DNA of 11,472 nt from CAZKFN01 sp964552035 (GCA_964552035.1 CAZKFN010000080.1:1-11472); one strand, 5' to 3'. Positions 1 to 7,986 are shown, counted from the stretch's first letter. Numbers and translations: made by a program. The notes: generated from the sequence alone by a model not told the origin.

Positions 1-54
1 TACGAGTATGCAAGTTTAGCAAACTTGTGGTTTCAGCCACTCACCCACCTCTCC
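1..54 (-). tRNA. tRNA-Ser (anticodon GCU), 5' part, cut by window edge
   Basis: Read on the minus strand from base 54, the sequence gives a 7-base acceptor strand GGAGAGG, then a D-arm with GAGTGGCTGAAACC. The anticodon arm is CAAGT-TTGCTAA-ACTTG, with anticodon GCT at bases 20-18, which reads serine AGC/AGU codons. The start of a class II long variable arm follows (CATACTCGTA). The rest of the variable arm, the T-arm and the 3' acceptor strand lie outside the window. It lies downstream of the flavoprotein gene on the same strand and has its own likely promoter. Confidence 0.93.
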
Positions 55-66
55 AAAAGTGGTGCA

Positions 67-74
67 CAAAAGTA
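67..74 (-). promoter_or_regulatory. Bacteroidota-type -7 box for the tRNA-Ser gene
   Basis: On the minus strand these bases read TACTTTTG, an exact match to the Bacteroidota -7 consensus TAnnTTTG. They end 13 bases before the tRNA 5' end, leaving room for a short leader. No clear TTG-type -33 element is visible 19-25 bases further upstream, so the call rests on the -7 match and its position. Confidence 0.5.
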
Positions 75-123
75 ATAATGTTTATTGATTTGTGGAAATG
101 TTTTTAGTAAAAAATTACACCTT

Positions 124-158
124 ATTTATATCTCTTTAATTACTAGTTAAATATAAAT
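124..158 (-). repeat. AT-only inverted repeat downstream of the flavoprotein gene
   Basis: ATTTATAT (124-131) and ATATAAAT (151-158) are perfect 8-base arms around a 19-base loop that itself contains TTAA/TTAA pairing. On the minus strand a run of six T follows after about ten bases. It could be a weak terminator for the flavoprotein gene, but the stem has no G or C, so it may be chance in AT-rich DNA. Confidence 0.25.
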
Positions 159-185
159 GATAAATCCACCTTTTAACCAGCATTC

Positions 186-1604
186 TCATATCCATATTTT
201 ACCCGGATTCAGAATTCCATTGGGATCAAAAAGCGCTTTAATTGATTTTTGCAATTCTAGCTCCTTTGGAAAAAACATAATATCCATATATTCTTTTTGT
301 ACCAAACCTATTCCATGTTCTCCAGAAATTGTATCCCCTAGCTTTTTACAAAGCTTAAATATTTCCCTTATCCCATTTTTTAAATGCTCTCCACTCCATG
401 CTTCATCAGACATATCCCCTTTTATAATGTTTACATGCAAATTGCCATCTCCAGCATGTCCATAGCAAACGGATTGAAAACCATACTCCTTCCCTATTTT
501 CTTAACTCCCACCAATAAATCAGCAAGATAAGCTCGTTTAACAACAGTATCTTCTTCTTTATACACTGAGTTTCTTTTGACAGCTTCACTTAGACAACGG
601 CGTAGAAACCACAACTTATCTTTTTGTGCTTTACTGTCTGCCATAAGAATCTCTCCACAGTCAAACTTTTGTAACAATTCAAAGATATCTTCTGCTTCCT
701 TCATCATGACTTCCATATCATTTCCATCCAATTCAATCAATAAATGTGCTTGAATATCATCGGGAATCTCCAGTTCTATACCTTCCACATACTTGATTGC
801 AAAATCAATAGCATCTTTCTCCATAAATTCTAATCCTGAAGGAGTAATTCCTAAATGAAAAATTTGAGATACCGCAAGGCAAGCCTCTTCTGCCTTTCTA
901 AAAGGAACTAACATTAGAACATCTTTAGTTGGTGCGGGAATTAATCTAAAAACAGCCTTGGTAATAATTCCTAATGTCCCTTCACTCCCAATCATCAATT
1001 GAGTTAAATTTAAACCGGTTGCATTTTTTAAAACATCAGCTCCTGTCCACATAACGGTTCCATCGGCAAGTACTACCTCAAGATTTAATACATAATCTTT
1101 GGTAACTCCATATTTTACCGCTTTAGGGCCACCACTATTTTCTGCAAGGTTTCCTCCAATAAAACAGCTTCCTTTACTTGCTGGATCTGGAGGATAAAAC
1201 AAACCTTTTTCCCATACTGCTTCCTGAAACACTTGAGTAATAATCCCAGGTTCTACAGTTGCTTGTAAGTTAGCCTCATCAATTGTTATAATTTTATTTA
1301 ACTTCTCAATGCTTAATAACACTCCTCCATAAATTGGTAAAGCGCCACCACTAAGACCTGTCCCTGCTCCCCTAACTGTCAATGGAAAATTATTTTCATA
1401 ACAAAACTTGGCTATAAGTGATACTTCTTCGGTATTTTTTGGAATGACTACAACCGAAGGCATGTAAACAAAATCCTCTGTATGATCTGAAGCATAGGGC
1501 AGCATTTTCTCTTTAGTTTCTATTACTGCTTCAGCACCAATATGCCTCTTTAAAAAGTTAAGATGCTGTACTTCTATTTTAGAAAAGCTATTTTCCTTAT
1601 TCAT
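186..1604 (-). CDS. glcD: FAD-linked D-2-hydroxyacid oxidase/dehydrogenase, GlcD family
   Basis: 472 residues, a normal length for the VAO/PCMH flavoprotein family that includes glycolate oxidase subunit GlcD, D-lactate dehydrogenase and D-2-hydroxyglutarate dehydrogenase. The N-terminal FAD-binding domain (about 45-225) shows the pyrophosphate loop RGAGTGLSGGA (78-88), the IGGNLAENSGG stretch (149-159) and IGSEGTLGIIT (205-215). The C-terminal FAD-oxidase domain carries YGHAGDGNLH (381-390) and SGEHGIG (427-433). By family analogy H383, H390 and E429 would bind the metal that holds the substrate carboxylate. It is expected to oxidise a D-2-hydroxyacid in the cytosol and pass electrons to the respiratory chain. 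No glcE or glcF partner is adjacent, so a single-subunit D-lactate or D-2-hydroxyglutarate enzyme is as likely as glycolate oxidase; the symbol marks the family only. The ATG at 1604 is preceded by an A-rich leader without Shine-Dalgarno. It is divergent from the peptidase gene. Confidence 0.9.
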   Translation of the reverse strand: MNKENSFSKIEVQHLNFLKRHIGAEAVIETKEKMLPYASDHTEDFVYMPSVVVIPKNTEEVSLIAKFCYENNFPLTVRGAGTGLSGGALPIYGGVLLSIEKLNKIITIDEANLQATVEPGIITQVFQEAVWEKGLFYPPDPASKGSCFIGGNLAENSGGPKAVKYGVTKDYVLNLEVVLADGTVMWTGADVLKNATGLNLTQLMIGSEGTLGIITKAVFRLIPAPTKDVLMLVPFRKAEEACLAVSQIFHLGITPSGLEFMEKDAIDFAIKYVEGIELEIPDDIQAHLLIELDGNDMEVMMKEAEDIFELLQKFDCGEILMADSKAQKDKLWFLRRCLSEAVKRNSVYKEEDTVVKRAYLADLLVGVKKIGKEYGFQSVCYGHAGDGNLHVNIIKGDMSDEAWSGEHLKNGIREIFKLCKKLGDTISGEHGIGLVQKEYMDIMFFPKELELQKSIKALFDPNGILNPGKIWI

Positions 1605-1686
1605 ATTTATAGTTTATTTGCTCAAAATTTATGTAAATTCGACTTTTAAAATTATTTTATTAGTACAAAGTAATAAAAGTAAATTG
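1605..1686. other. divergent intergenic region, no clear promoter match
   Basis: These 82 AT-rich bases separate the start codons of the flavoprotein (minus) and the peptidase (plus) and must hold promoters for both. I find no exact TAnnTTTG on either strand. The nearest on the minus strand is TAAATTTTG, with one extra spacer base (around 1619-1627). No operator-like palindrome stands out. Confidence 0.4.
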
Positions 1687-3924
1687 ATGAATAGATTATT
1701 TTACTACAGTATTTCTGTTTTATTGAGCTTGCCCATAGGTTTATATGCCCAAACAGATGAAGATAAGTACCCTATCGATAAAGAAGAAGCCATTCTAGAA
1801 ATTGAAGCTAGCAAAAAGCACATATCTTTAAAAGATATTTGGAAGGATTATAAATTCATGCAAGAAAGTGTAAGTGGATTACGCTCTATGAACGACGGTG
1901 AACATTACACTGTGCTTGAGCGAACTTCTAATGGTGTTTCTTTAGTTCAATATGCTTATAAAACTGGAGAGAAAGTTAAAACCCTTATCAATGCAGATGA
2001 TTTAACTTTTGAAGGAACTACTTTGATTATGGATAATTATGTGCTTTCTGCTGAGGAAAATAAAGCGTTGATTGCAACAGATGTTGAGCCAATTTATCGC
2101 CACTCTAAAAAAGCATATCATTATATCTATGATATGAATACTAAAAAGATAAGCCCTTTGAGTGAAGGAGAAAAACAAATGTATGCTACCTTTTCACCTT
2201 CCGGTGATAAAGTAGCCTTTGTAAGGGAAAATAATCTTTTCTATAAGGATTTGACTTCTGGAAATGAAATAGCTATTACTACCGATGGAGAGAAAAATAA
2301 AATTATCAACGCTGCCTCCGATTGGGTTTATGAAGAAGAGTTAAAGCTAGTTAGAGCTTTTGAATGGTCGCCCGATGGAGAACATATTGCATATTTTCGT
2401 TTTGATGAAAGTCAGGTGAAAGAATGGAATATGAAAATATACGATGGGCTCTACCCTTCTGAAGAGCGATTTAAATATCCCAAAGCTGGGGAAGACAATT
2501 CTAAAGTTGAAGCAAAGATATATAACCTTTCTAAAAATCAATCCACTACAGTTGAATTGAGAGAAGATTATGAGTATTTAATTTCAATGGTTTGGGCAAA
2601 TGCCAGACAATTGGCAATTATGAGTAGTAACCGTCATCAAAATAAACTGAATGTAAATTTAGTAAATGCCGAGGATGGAAATAGTACCATAATCCATCGA
2701 GAAGTTAGCGACACTTATATTGAGATGCCTTTTGAAATTGAGTTTACTAAAGATGAAAAGCATTTTATTATTCAAAGTGAAAACAGTGGTTTTAATCACA
2801 TTTATTTATATAAAATGAATGGTAAATTAGCGAAGCAGTTAACCAAAGGGAATTATACTATCACTAAATTTTATGGGATTGATGAAGCCAATGGCCTGAT
2901 TTATTATCAAGCAGCTGATGAAAACCCAATGAATAGAAATGTTTTTCAAGGAAATTTAAAAGGGAAAAATCCCAAAAAGATTAGCCAGAAAAAGGGAACC
3001 AACAATGCTGTTTTTAGCAAAACGTTCAGCTATTTTATCAACTACCATACTACAGCAAACCAGCCTAACTACATTAGCTTGCATCAAGCAAATGGAGAGG
3101 AAATAAGAATGCTCAAGGATAATTCCAATTTAAAAAAGGAAATGGATGAGTATGAAATCTCTCCTAAGGAGTTTTTTAGTTTTAAAACAACAGAAGGTGT
3201 TCATTTAAATGCCTGGATGATTAAACCCGTGAATTTTGACGCTGAGAAAAAATATCCAGTATTTATCACCATTTATGGCGGTCCAGGTTCACAAACAGTT
3301 ACGAACTCTTGGGGCGGAATGGATTATTTTTGGCATCAAATGCTTGCTCAAAAAGGATATTTGGTTATAAGTGTTGATAACCGTGGTACGGGTGGTAGAG
3401 GTGCCGACTTTAAAAAACAGACTTATAAAGAACTAGGCAAATATGAAACCATAGACTTGATAGAAACTGCCAAATACCTTTCCACTTTAGATTATGTTGA
3501 CGGAGAACGAATTGGAATTTTTGGTTGGAGTTATGGAGGATACATGTCCTCACTTTGTATATTAAAAGGTGCAGATTACTTTAAAGCTGCAATAGCTGTT
3601 GCACCGGTTACCACTTGGAGGTATTACGATACAATTTATACCGAGCGATACATGCAAACCCCTCAAGAAAACCCTAAAGGATATGATGACAACTCCCCTA
3701 TTAATTTTGTAGATCGACTAAAAGGAGAATATCTTTTAGTTCATGGAATGGCGGATGATAATGTTCATTTACAAAACACTTCGGATATGATTTCCGCTCT
3801 TGTTGAAGCAGATAAGCAATTTGAGTTGCTGGTTTACCCCAATAAAAATCATGGTATTTATGGAGGAAATACCAGATTTCATCTTTATCAAAAGATGACC
3901 AACTTTATTGTTGATAAGCTATAA
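1687..3924 (+). CDS. secreted dipeptidyl peptidase IV, S9 family
   Basis: 745 residues from the ATG at 1687. I prefer this start to the in-frame TTG at 1618 because it places a signal peptide (MNR, hydrophobic core, cleavage probably after LYA at 19-21) at the N terminus. A beta-propeller (DPPIV_N) fills roughly residues 80-460 and contains DWVYEEEL (212-219); its glutamates E216/E217 match the pair that binds the substrate amino terminus in DPP IV. The C-terminal alpha/beta-hydrolase has YGGPGS, nucleophile S615 in GWSYGGY, D690 in ADDNVH and H722 in NKNHG. The Asp-to-His distance of 32 equals that of human DPP4. The enzyme should remove Xaa-Pro or Xaa-Ala dipeptides from the N terminus of peptides in the periplasm. 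Two POT peptide importers follow directly, suggesting that released dipeptides are taken up. The active-site set is complete. Confidence 0.95.
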   Translation: MNRLFYYSISVLLSLPIGLYAQTDEDKYPIDKEEAILEIEASKKHISLKDIWKDYKFMQESVSGLRSMNDGEHYTVLERTSNGVSLVQYAYKTGEKVKTLINADDLTFEGTTLIMDNYVLSAEENKALIATDVEPIYRHSKKAYHYIYDMNTKKISPLSEGEKQMYATFSPSGDKVAFVRENNLFYKDLTSGNEIAITTDGEKNKIINAASDWVYEEELKLVRAFEWSPDGEHIAYFRFDESQVKEWNMKIYDGLYPSEERFKYPKAGEDNSKVEAKIYNLSKNQSTTVELREDYEYLISMVWANARQLAIMSSNRHQNKLNVNLVNAEDGNSTIIHREVSDTYIEMPFEIEFTKDEKHFIIQSENSGFNHIYLYKMNGKLAKQLTKGNYTITKFYGIDEANGLIYYQAADENPMNRNVFQGNLKGKNPKKISQKKGTNNAVFSKTFSYFINYHTTANQPNYISLHQANGEEIRMLKDNSNLKKEMDEYEISPKEFFSFKTTEGVHLNAWMIKPVNFDAEKKYPVFITIYGGPGSQTVTNSWGGMDYFWHQMLAQKGYLVISVDNRGTGGRGADFKKQTYKELGKYETIDLIETAKYLSTLDYVDGERIGIFGWSYGGYMSSLCILKGADYFKAAIAVAPVTTWRYYDTIYTERYMQTPQENPKGYDDNSPINFVDRLKGEYLLVHGMADDNVHLQNTSDMISALVEADKQFELLVYPNKNHGIYGGNTRFHLYQKMTNFIVDKL

Positions 3925-3935
3925 TTAAAACTTAC

Positions 3936-3970
3936 AAGCTTAAAGTAGTTTTTTCTTACTTTAGGCTTTT
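3936..3970 (+). terminator. hairpin terminator after the peptidase gene
   Basis: AAGCTTAAAGTA (3936-3947) pairs with TACTTTAGGCTT (3957-3968): 12 pairs with one G-T wobble and a 9-base T-rich loop. A short T tract (TTTT, then ATAATTT) follows. It lies 12 bases after the peptidase stop codon. It suggests that the first POT gene has its own promoter or depends on readthrough. Confidence 0.6.
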
Positions 3971-4001
3971 ATAATTTATCCTAAATAAATACGAACACCT
4001 T

Positions 4002-5519
4002 ATGGAACAAAGAAAAGAAATACTTGGTCATCCAGCTGGTCTTTTTGTGCTCTTTTTCACAGAAATGTGGGAACGTTTTTCTTTTTATGGAATGAAAGCA
4101 CTTTTGCTGTTTTATTTAACTAGATATCACTTATTTACAGATAGTAACGGCTATTTACTTTTGGGAAGTTATGCGGCTTTAGTATATGCCATGCCCGTTT
4201 TAGGAGGGCATATTGCAGATAAGTACATCGGTTTCCGTAAGGCGGTTACATTTGGTGCCATAATGCTGGTTTTAGGGCATTTGGGTATGGCTTATGAAGG
4301 TCATGCGGCTAAATATGTTGATGGAGTGTTGGTTCAAGATACCTTTGCATTGCAAATCTTTTACTTTTCATTGGCCTTAATCGTAATGGGAGTAGGATTT
4401 CTAAAATCAAATATCTCTTCTATTGTTGGAGAGCTATACGAAACTAATGATCCTCGCAGGGATTCAGGTTTTACCTTGTTTTATATGGGTATTAATTTAG
4501 GTTCTCTTTTAGCAACCATAATTTGTGTATGGTTAGGAGAAGTTTACGGTTGGGGTTATGGTTTTGGTGCTGCCGGTATTGGAATGATGTTAGGTTTAGT
4601 AGTGTTTACATCAGGTAAGCGTTATTTAGAATCTCATGGAGAACCTCCAAGTCTTGAAGCCATACAAAAGAAAAAATACGGCATCAAAATAGAATATTGG
4701 ATCTATATATTAAGTGCTTTAGGAACTTTTGTAGTTTGGCAAATGATTCAGAGCCATTCTGTAGTACAAGCTTTATTAATGGGCGCAGGAGCAGCTTCTT
4801 TAGCTTATATTGTCTATTATTCTGTTAAACATTTAGATAAAATTGCCCGAGAGCGACTAATCGCTTTAACCATCTTAATTCTTTTTACCGTTGTCTTTTG
4901 GGCACTATTCGAACAAGCTTACATGTCGCTTAACCTTTTTGCTGAGCGAATTATCGACCTTGATGTTGGCGGATATGAATTAAAACCAGGTTGGTTCTTG
5001 GGGTTAAATTCATTCTTTATCATCAGTCTGGCCGTTGTTTTTGCTAGATTATGGGTTTGGTTAGACAAAAGAAATTTAAACCCCAATACCTCCATGAAGT
5101 TTGCGTATGCTTTAATCTTGGTAGGGTTGGGTTTTGGAGTTTTAGTATTAGGAGGTGTGGTTTCTGGAGAAGAAGGAAAAGTTGCTGCATACTGGTTGGT
5201 ATTAGCTTATTTACTTCACACTTGTGGTGAACTCTTTTTATCGCCAATTGGATTATCTGTAGTAACTAAACTATCTCCCCACAAAATTTTAGGATTTATG
5301 ATGGGTGTATGGTTTTTAGCTACGGCAAGTTCAGAGTTTATAGCAGCTAAAATCTCAAACTTAGCTAGTTTAGATCACATTGCTGAAGGAGACTTTATCT
5401 CCTCTAAAGCTGCTTATATGGATTTATATTTATATTTATTTTATGCTGGTGTAGCTGCTGGAATTGTTCTAATTATTTGCTCACCCTTTATTAAAAAGCT
5501 AATGCACGGCATTAAATAA
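4002..5519 (+). CDS. POT/PTR2-family proton-coupled di-/tripeptide transporter (first copy)
   Basis: 505 residues, the usual size of a bacterial POT carrier (12 TM helices plus the HA/HB pair). The POT signature ExxERF is present in TM1 as EMWERFSFYG (E21, E24, R25, Y29). GGHIADKYIGFRK (68-80) is the loop 2-3 motif. Also visible are K135 in TM4 (GFLKSNISS), the second PTR signature FYMGINLG (160-167), FEQ with E304 in TM7, and E410 in TM10 (GELFLSPIGLS). These are the proton- and peptide-coupling residues known from the family. It imports short peptides across the inner membrane using the proton gradient. The gene follows the peptidase by 77 bases and precedes a paralogue by 59 bases. Both paralogues share the N-terminal GHPAGLFVLFFTEMWERFSFYGM segment in two adjoining parts and the C-terminal KKLMHG, so they arose by duplication. 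Confidence 0.95.
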   Translation: MEQRKEILGHPAGLFVLFFTEMWERFSFYGMKALLLFYLTRYHLFTDSNGYLLLGSYAALVYAMPVLGGHIADKYIGFRKAVTFGAIMLVLGHLGMAYEGHAAKYVDGVLVQDTFALQIFYFSLALIVMGVGFLKSNISSIVGELYETNDPRRDSGFTLFYMGINLGSLLATIICVWLGEVYGWGYGFGAAGIGMMLGLVVFTSGKRYLESHGEPPSLEAIQKKKYGIKIEYWIYILSALGTFVVWQMIQSHSVVQALLMGAGAASLAYIVYYSVKHLDKIARERLIALTILILFTVVFWALFEQAYMSLNLFAERIIDLDVGGYELKPGWFLGLNSFFIISLAVVFARLWVWLDKRNLNPNTSMKFAYALILVGLGFGVLVLGGVVSGEEGKVAAYWLVLAYLLHTCGELFLSPIGLSVVTKLSPHKILGFMMGVWFLATASSEFIAAKISNLASLDHIAEGDFISSKAAYMDLYLYLFYAGVAAGIVLIICSPFIKKLMHGIK

Positions 5520-5578
5520 TAAAGACAATTTGATTTTACTTGAGAATTTTTTAGAAATAAACGATAGAATAAAAACGA

Positions 5579-7729
5579 ATGGCAGAAGTAACAACTATAG
5601 ATAAAGAACACCAAGCATTTTTTGAAAGTAAAGTATTAGGTCATCCCGCAGGTTTATTTGTATTATTTTTTACAGAAATGTGGGAGCGTTTTTCTTTCTA
5701 CGGAATGCGCGTATTGTTAATCAACTTTTTAACCATTGCTGCAATTGGCAGTAATCCAGGCTGGGAATGGTCTTCCGGAAATGCAGGGGCACTTTTTGGA
5801 ACCTATGCCGGTTTGTTATACCTCACTCCTATTTTGGGTGGTGTTATTGCAGATAGAGTTACAGGCTATCGCTGGGCAGTATTTATAGGTTGTCTTATCA
5901 TGACTATGGGACATGCTTCTATGGCTCTTGAAACTGAGTTTTCTCTGTATTTAGGTTTGGCTTTATTAGTGATAGGAACAGGTTTTTTTAAACCTAATAT
6001 TACTTCCATCATCTCCGAAATGTATAAATATCTTCCAGAGAAAAAAGACGGAGCATATACCATATTTTATATGGGTGTGAATTCTGGTGCTTTCTTCGGA
6101 ATGATGCTGTGTGGGTATTTAGCTGAGCGTGTTGGCTGGGCTTGGGGTTTTGGGTTAGCTGGAGTTTTTATGTTATTTGGAACACTTCAATTTCTTTTAG
6201 CTAAACCATTGTTTGGAAAAATTGGCGGTATTCCCCATAAAGGAGATAGAGAAAAAGCCATAGCTGAAGACTTAGCTTTTGAAGCAAATAAAGATTTAGA
6301 AGAAGAAAAGAAAACGGGAGTACCCGCAGAAAAAAGAGAATACAAATCCAATCCTTTTACTCTGACAGACAAGATTCTAATTGTAGTCACTTCTATTATT
6401 GGATTACTATACTTAATTAATGATCCAGTTTCAAAAATTGGAGGAGTTCACCTATTACCTAAAGAGTTTGTTTTTCCTGAAAATGTAATGTCAGGCCCTT
6501 TAGTAATAACTATTATTGGTTTACTTCTCTTTCTCTATTTAGTTTTTAGTAGAATATCTCGATACGATAGGGTGCTTAGAGATAGAATGATAGCTGTAAT
6601 CATCTTTGCATTTTTTACCGTACTTTTCTTTATTCCTTTTGAACAAGCAGCTACTTCAATGGTGCTCTTTGCTCGGGATTATACTCAACGCGTACTCACT
6701 GGGGATGCTGCATTAACCTTTAATATTGTCAACACTTTACTTACCGTTATCCCATTAATTATTGTGACATGGGTGTTAGTGGTACTCAACAAAAGGACTT
6801 TTAAAAAGATACCCGGTAGTAATATTGTCTTAGCCATTTGTTTTACTCTAATGTGGGGTCTTGCCATTTGGATGTTGGCCCAGGATTTTTCTACTAAATC
6901 TTACGATGTAAAATACGAAGCAGCCGTAGTAAAAGAAGAAGTTGATGGAGAACTTAGAGCAAGCTACTACCCTATTACAGAAGCTCGTCAACTACGAGAA
7001 GGGGAAGAACTAGTAACTCATATTTTACAGTTTTCTTCCAATAAAGATTTAAAAGTGGGGCAAGAAGTTGCTGCACATGAAGAGCTAGGAAAGTTTATAT
7101 ACTTGGACGATAAGCAGAAAGAAAAATTGAACAACGATTATCTAACTGCCAACAGACCTTCAGAAATAGTTAGAGGAACCATTGCAGAAGTTAAGGAAAG
7201 TGAGGTGGAAATTACCGTTTCATGGTTTAGCATCCTCAACTCCTTTTTTATCATTGCTTTTGCCTCTTTATTTTCAAAATGGTGGGATAGCAAGTACAAT
7301 CCTTCCGCTGCGGTAAAATATGGATTAGGTTTAATTATCATGTCTTTAGGTTTTGGGGTACTTGCATATGGTGCCAACTTAATTCCAGCTGGAACGCCTG
7401 CAGGTGCCATTCGAGTAGGAATGATTTGGTTAATCTTAGCTTATGTTTTTCATACATTAGGAGAATTATGTCTATCTCCAGTAGGACTGTCTTATGTGAG
7501 TAAATTAGTTCCAGCCAGAATGATTGCTTTAATGTTTGGAGTGTGGTATTTAGCAACTGCTATAGGAAATAAAGTTGCTGCCTCTCTTGGTGGAATGGTT
7601 GATCAAATCCAAGAGGAGTCAAGTCTATCGGCTTTCTTTTTGATTTTTACCATAGTGCCAATGATAGCTGGTTTTGTTGTAATTTTATTAAATCCAGTAT
7701 TAAAGAAACTCATGCATGGAGTAAAATAA
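5579..7729 (+). CDS. POT-family peptide transporter with a large TM7-TM8 insertion (second copy)
   Basis: 716 residues, about 210 longer than its neighbour. The transport core is intact: EMWERFSFYG in TM1 (E33, E36, R37), K138 in TM4 (GFFKPNITS), FYMGVNSG (163-170), FEQ with E355 in TM7 and E629 in TM10 (GELCLSPVGLS). A charged cytoplasmic linker follows TM6 (about 213-262). Between TM7 and canonical TM8 (from W549, aligning with WFLGLNSFF of the neighbour) lie about 170 extra residues, D376-V547. They comprise two hydrophobic helices (about 383-403 and 416-434) joined by a basic loop, NKRTFKK, then a hydrophilic segment of about 112 residues (436-547). The positive loop and the TM order place that segment in the periplasm. 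Expected function is proton-driven uptake of di- and tripeptides released by the upstream peptidase; what the insertion does is unknown. The gene is probably co-transcribed with the first copy, since no terminator is seen in the 59-base gap. Confidence 0.94.
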   Translation: MAEVTTIDKEHQAFFESKVLGHPAGLFVLFFTEMWERFSFYGMRVLLINFLTIAAIGSNPGWEWSSGNAGALFGTYAGLLYLTPILGGVIADRVTGYRWAVFIGCLIMTMGHASMALETEFSLYLGLALLVIGTGFFKPNITSIISEMYKYLPEKKDGAYTIFYMGVNSGAFFGMMLCGYLAERVGWAWGFGLAGVFMLFGTLQFLLAKPLFGKIGGIPHKGDREKAIAEDLAFEANKDLEEEKKTGVPAEKREYKSNPFTLTDKILIVVTSIIGLLYLINDPVSKIGGVHLLPKEFVFPENVMSGPLVITIIGLLLFLYLVFSRISRYDRVLRDRMIAVIIFAFFTVLFFIPFEQAATSMVLFARDYTQRVLTGDAALTFNIVNTLLTVIPLIIVTWVLVVLNKRTFKKIPGSNIVLAICFTLMWGLAIWMLAQDFSTKSYDVKYEAAVVKEEVDGELRASYYPITEARQLREGEELVTHILQFSSNKDLKVGQEVAAHEELGKFIYLDDKQKEKLNNDYLTANRPSEIVRGTIAEVKESEVEITVSWFSILNSFFIIAFASLFSKWWDSKYNPSAAVKYGLGLIIMSLGFGVLAYGANLIPAGTPAGAIRVGMIWLILAYVFHTLGELCLSPVGLSYVSKLVPARMIALMFGVWYLATAIGNKVAASLGGMVDQIQEESSLSAFFLIFTIVPMIAGFVVILLNPVLKKLMHGVK

Positions 7730-7749
7730 GAGAGCTTATTTGAACCCTA

Positions 7750-7891
7750 TGCCTTAAAGCAACCTTTGAAATGCAAAAAACAGAGCATAGAGATTTAGGG
7801 GTGGCAATGACTAAGTTCTAATTTTTAGAATGCCTTTCCTGACTTAAACATTAAATATTTCTGTTCTTTATAAATCGCGTGCTTTAAGGCA
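7750..7891. repeat. 12-bp inverted repeat spanning 142 bp
   Basis: TGCCTTAAAGCA (7750-7761) is the exact reverse complement of TGCTTTAAGGCA (7880-7891). Each arm is also a near-palindrome of form TGCYTTAARGCA, so each could fold alone or bind a dimeric protein. It starts 20 bases after the stop of the second transporter. It could be a pair of protein-binding sites, the ends of a tiny non-autonomous element, or parts of terminators; no flanking target-site duplication is obvious. Confidence 0.4.
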
Positions 7892-7917
7892 CTTATAAAA
7901 TTGATAAAGTGTTTTTT
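7879..7917 (+). terminator. possible weak terminator of the POT genes
   Basis: GTGCTTTAAGGCAC (7879-7892) can form a tight hairpin, and the overlapping CACTT (7890-7894) can instead pair with AAGTG (7907-7911), which is followed directly by six T (7912-7917). The second stem has only five pairs and a 12-base loop, so this is a weak candidate. It is the only stem followed by a T-run downstream of the second transporter before the repeats. Confidence 0.3.
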
Positions 7918-7969
7918 GGTGTCCCTGTGTCCAAATCCAGAAAGTTCTTAAATGATTACGAAGATTCTA

Positions 7970-7986
7970 TCGTCCCTCTAGGACGA
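7970..7986. repeat. hairpin motif 1 (TCGTCC-CTCTA-GGACGA)
   Basis: A perfect 6-bp inverted repeat with a 5-base loop at the left boundary of repeat copy A. The right arm continues into GAGACTGTAT. Related GGGACGAGA or GGAACGAAA strings recur at 8129 and 8178, each within its own small inverted repeat. Confidence 0.6.

Noticed and set aside
157..465. Open frame of about 100 codons on the plus strand
   Set aside because: It lies antisense within the conserved flavoprotein gene, has no family resemblance and follows from the codon bias of the real gene.
7138..7556. Minus-strand open frames inside the second transporter gene
   Set aside because: They are shadows of a well-supported plus-strand gene and show no signal, motif or plausible start context.
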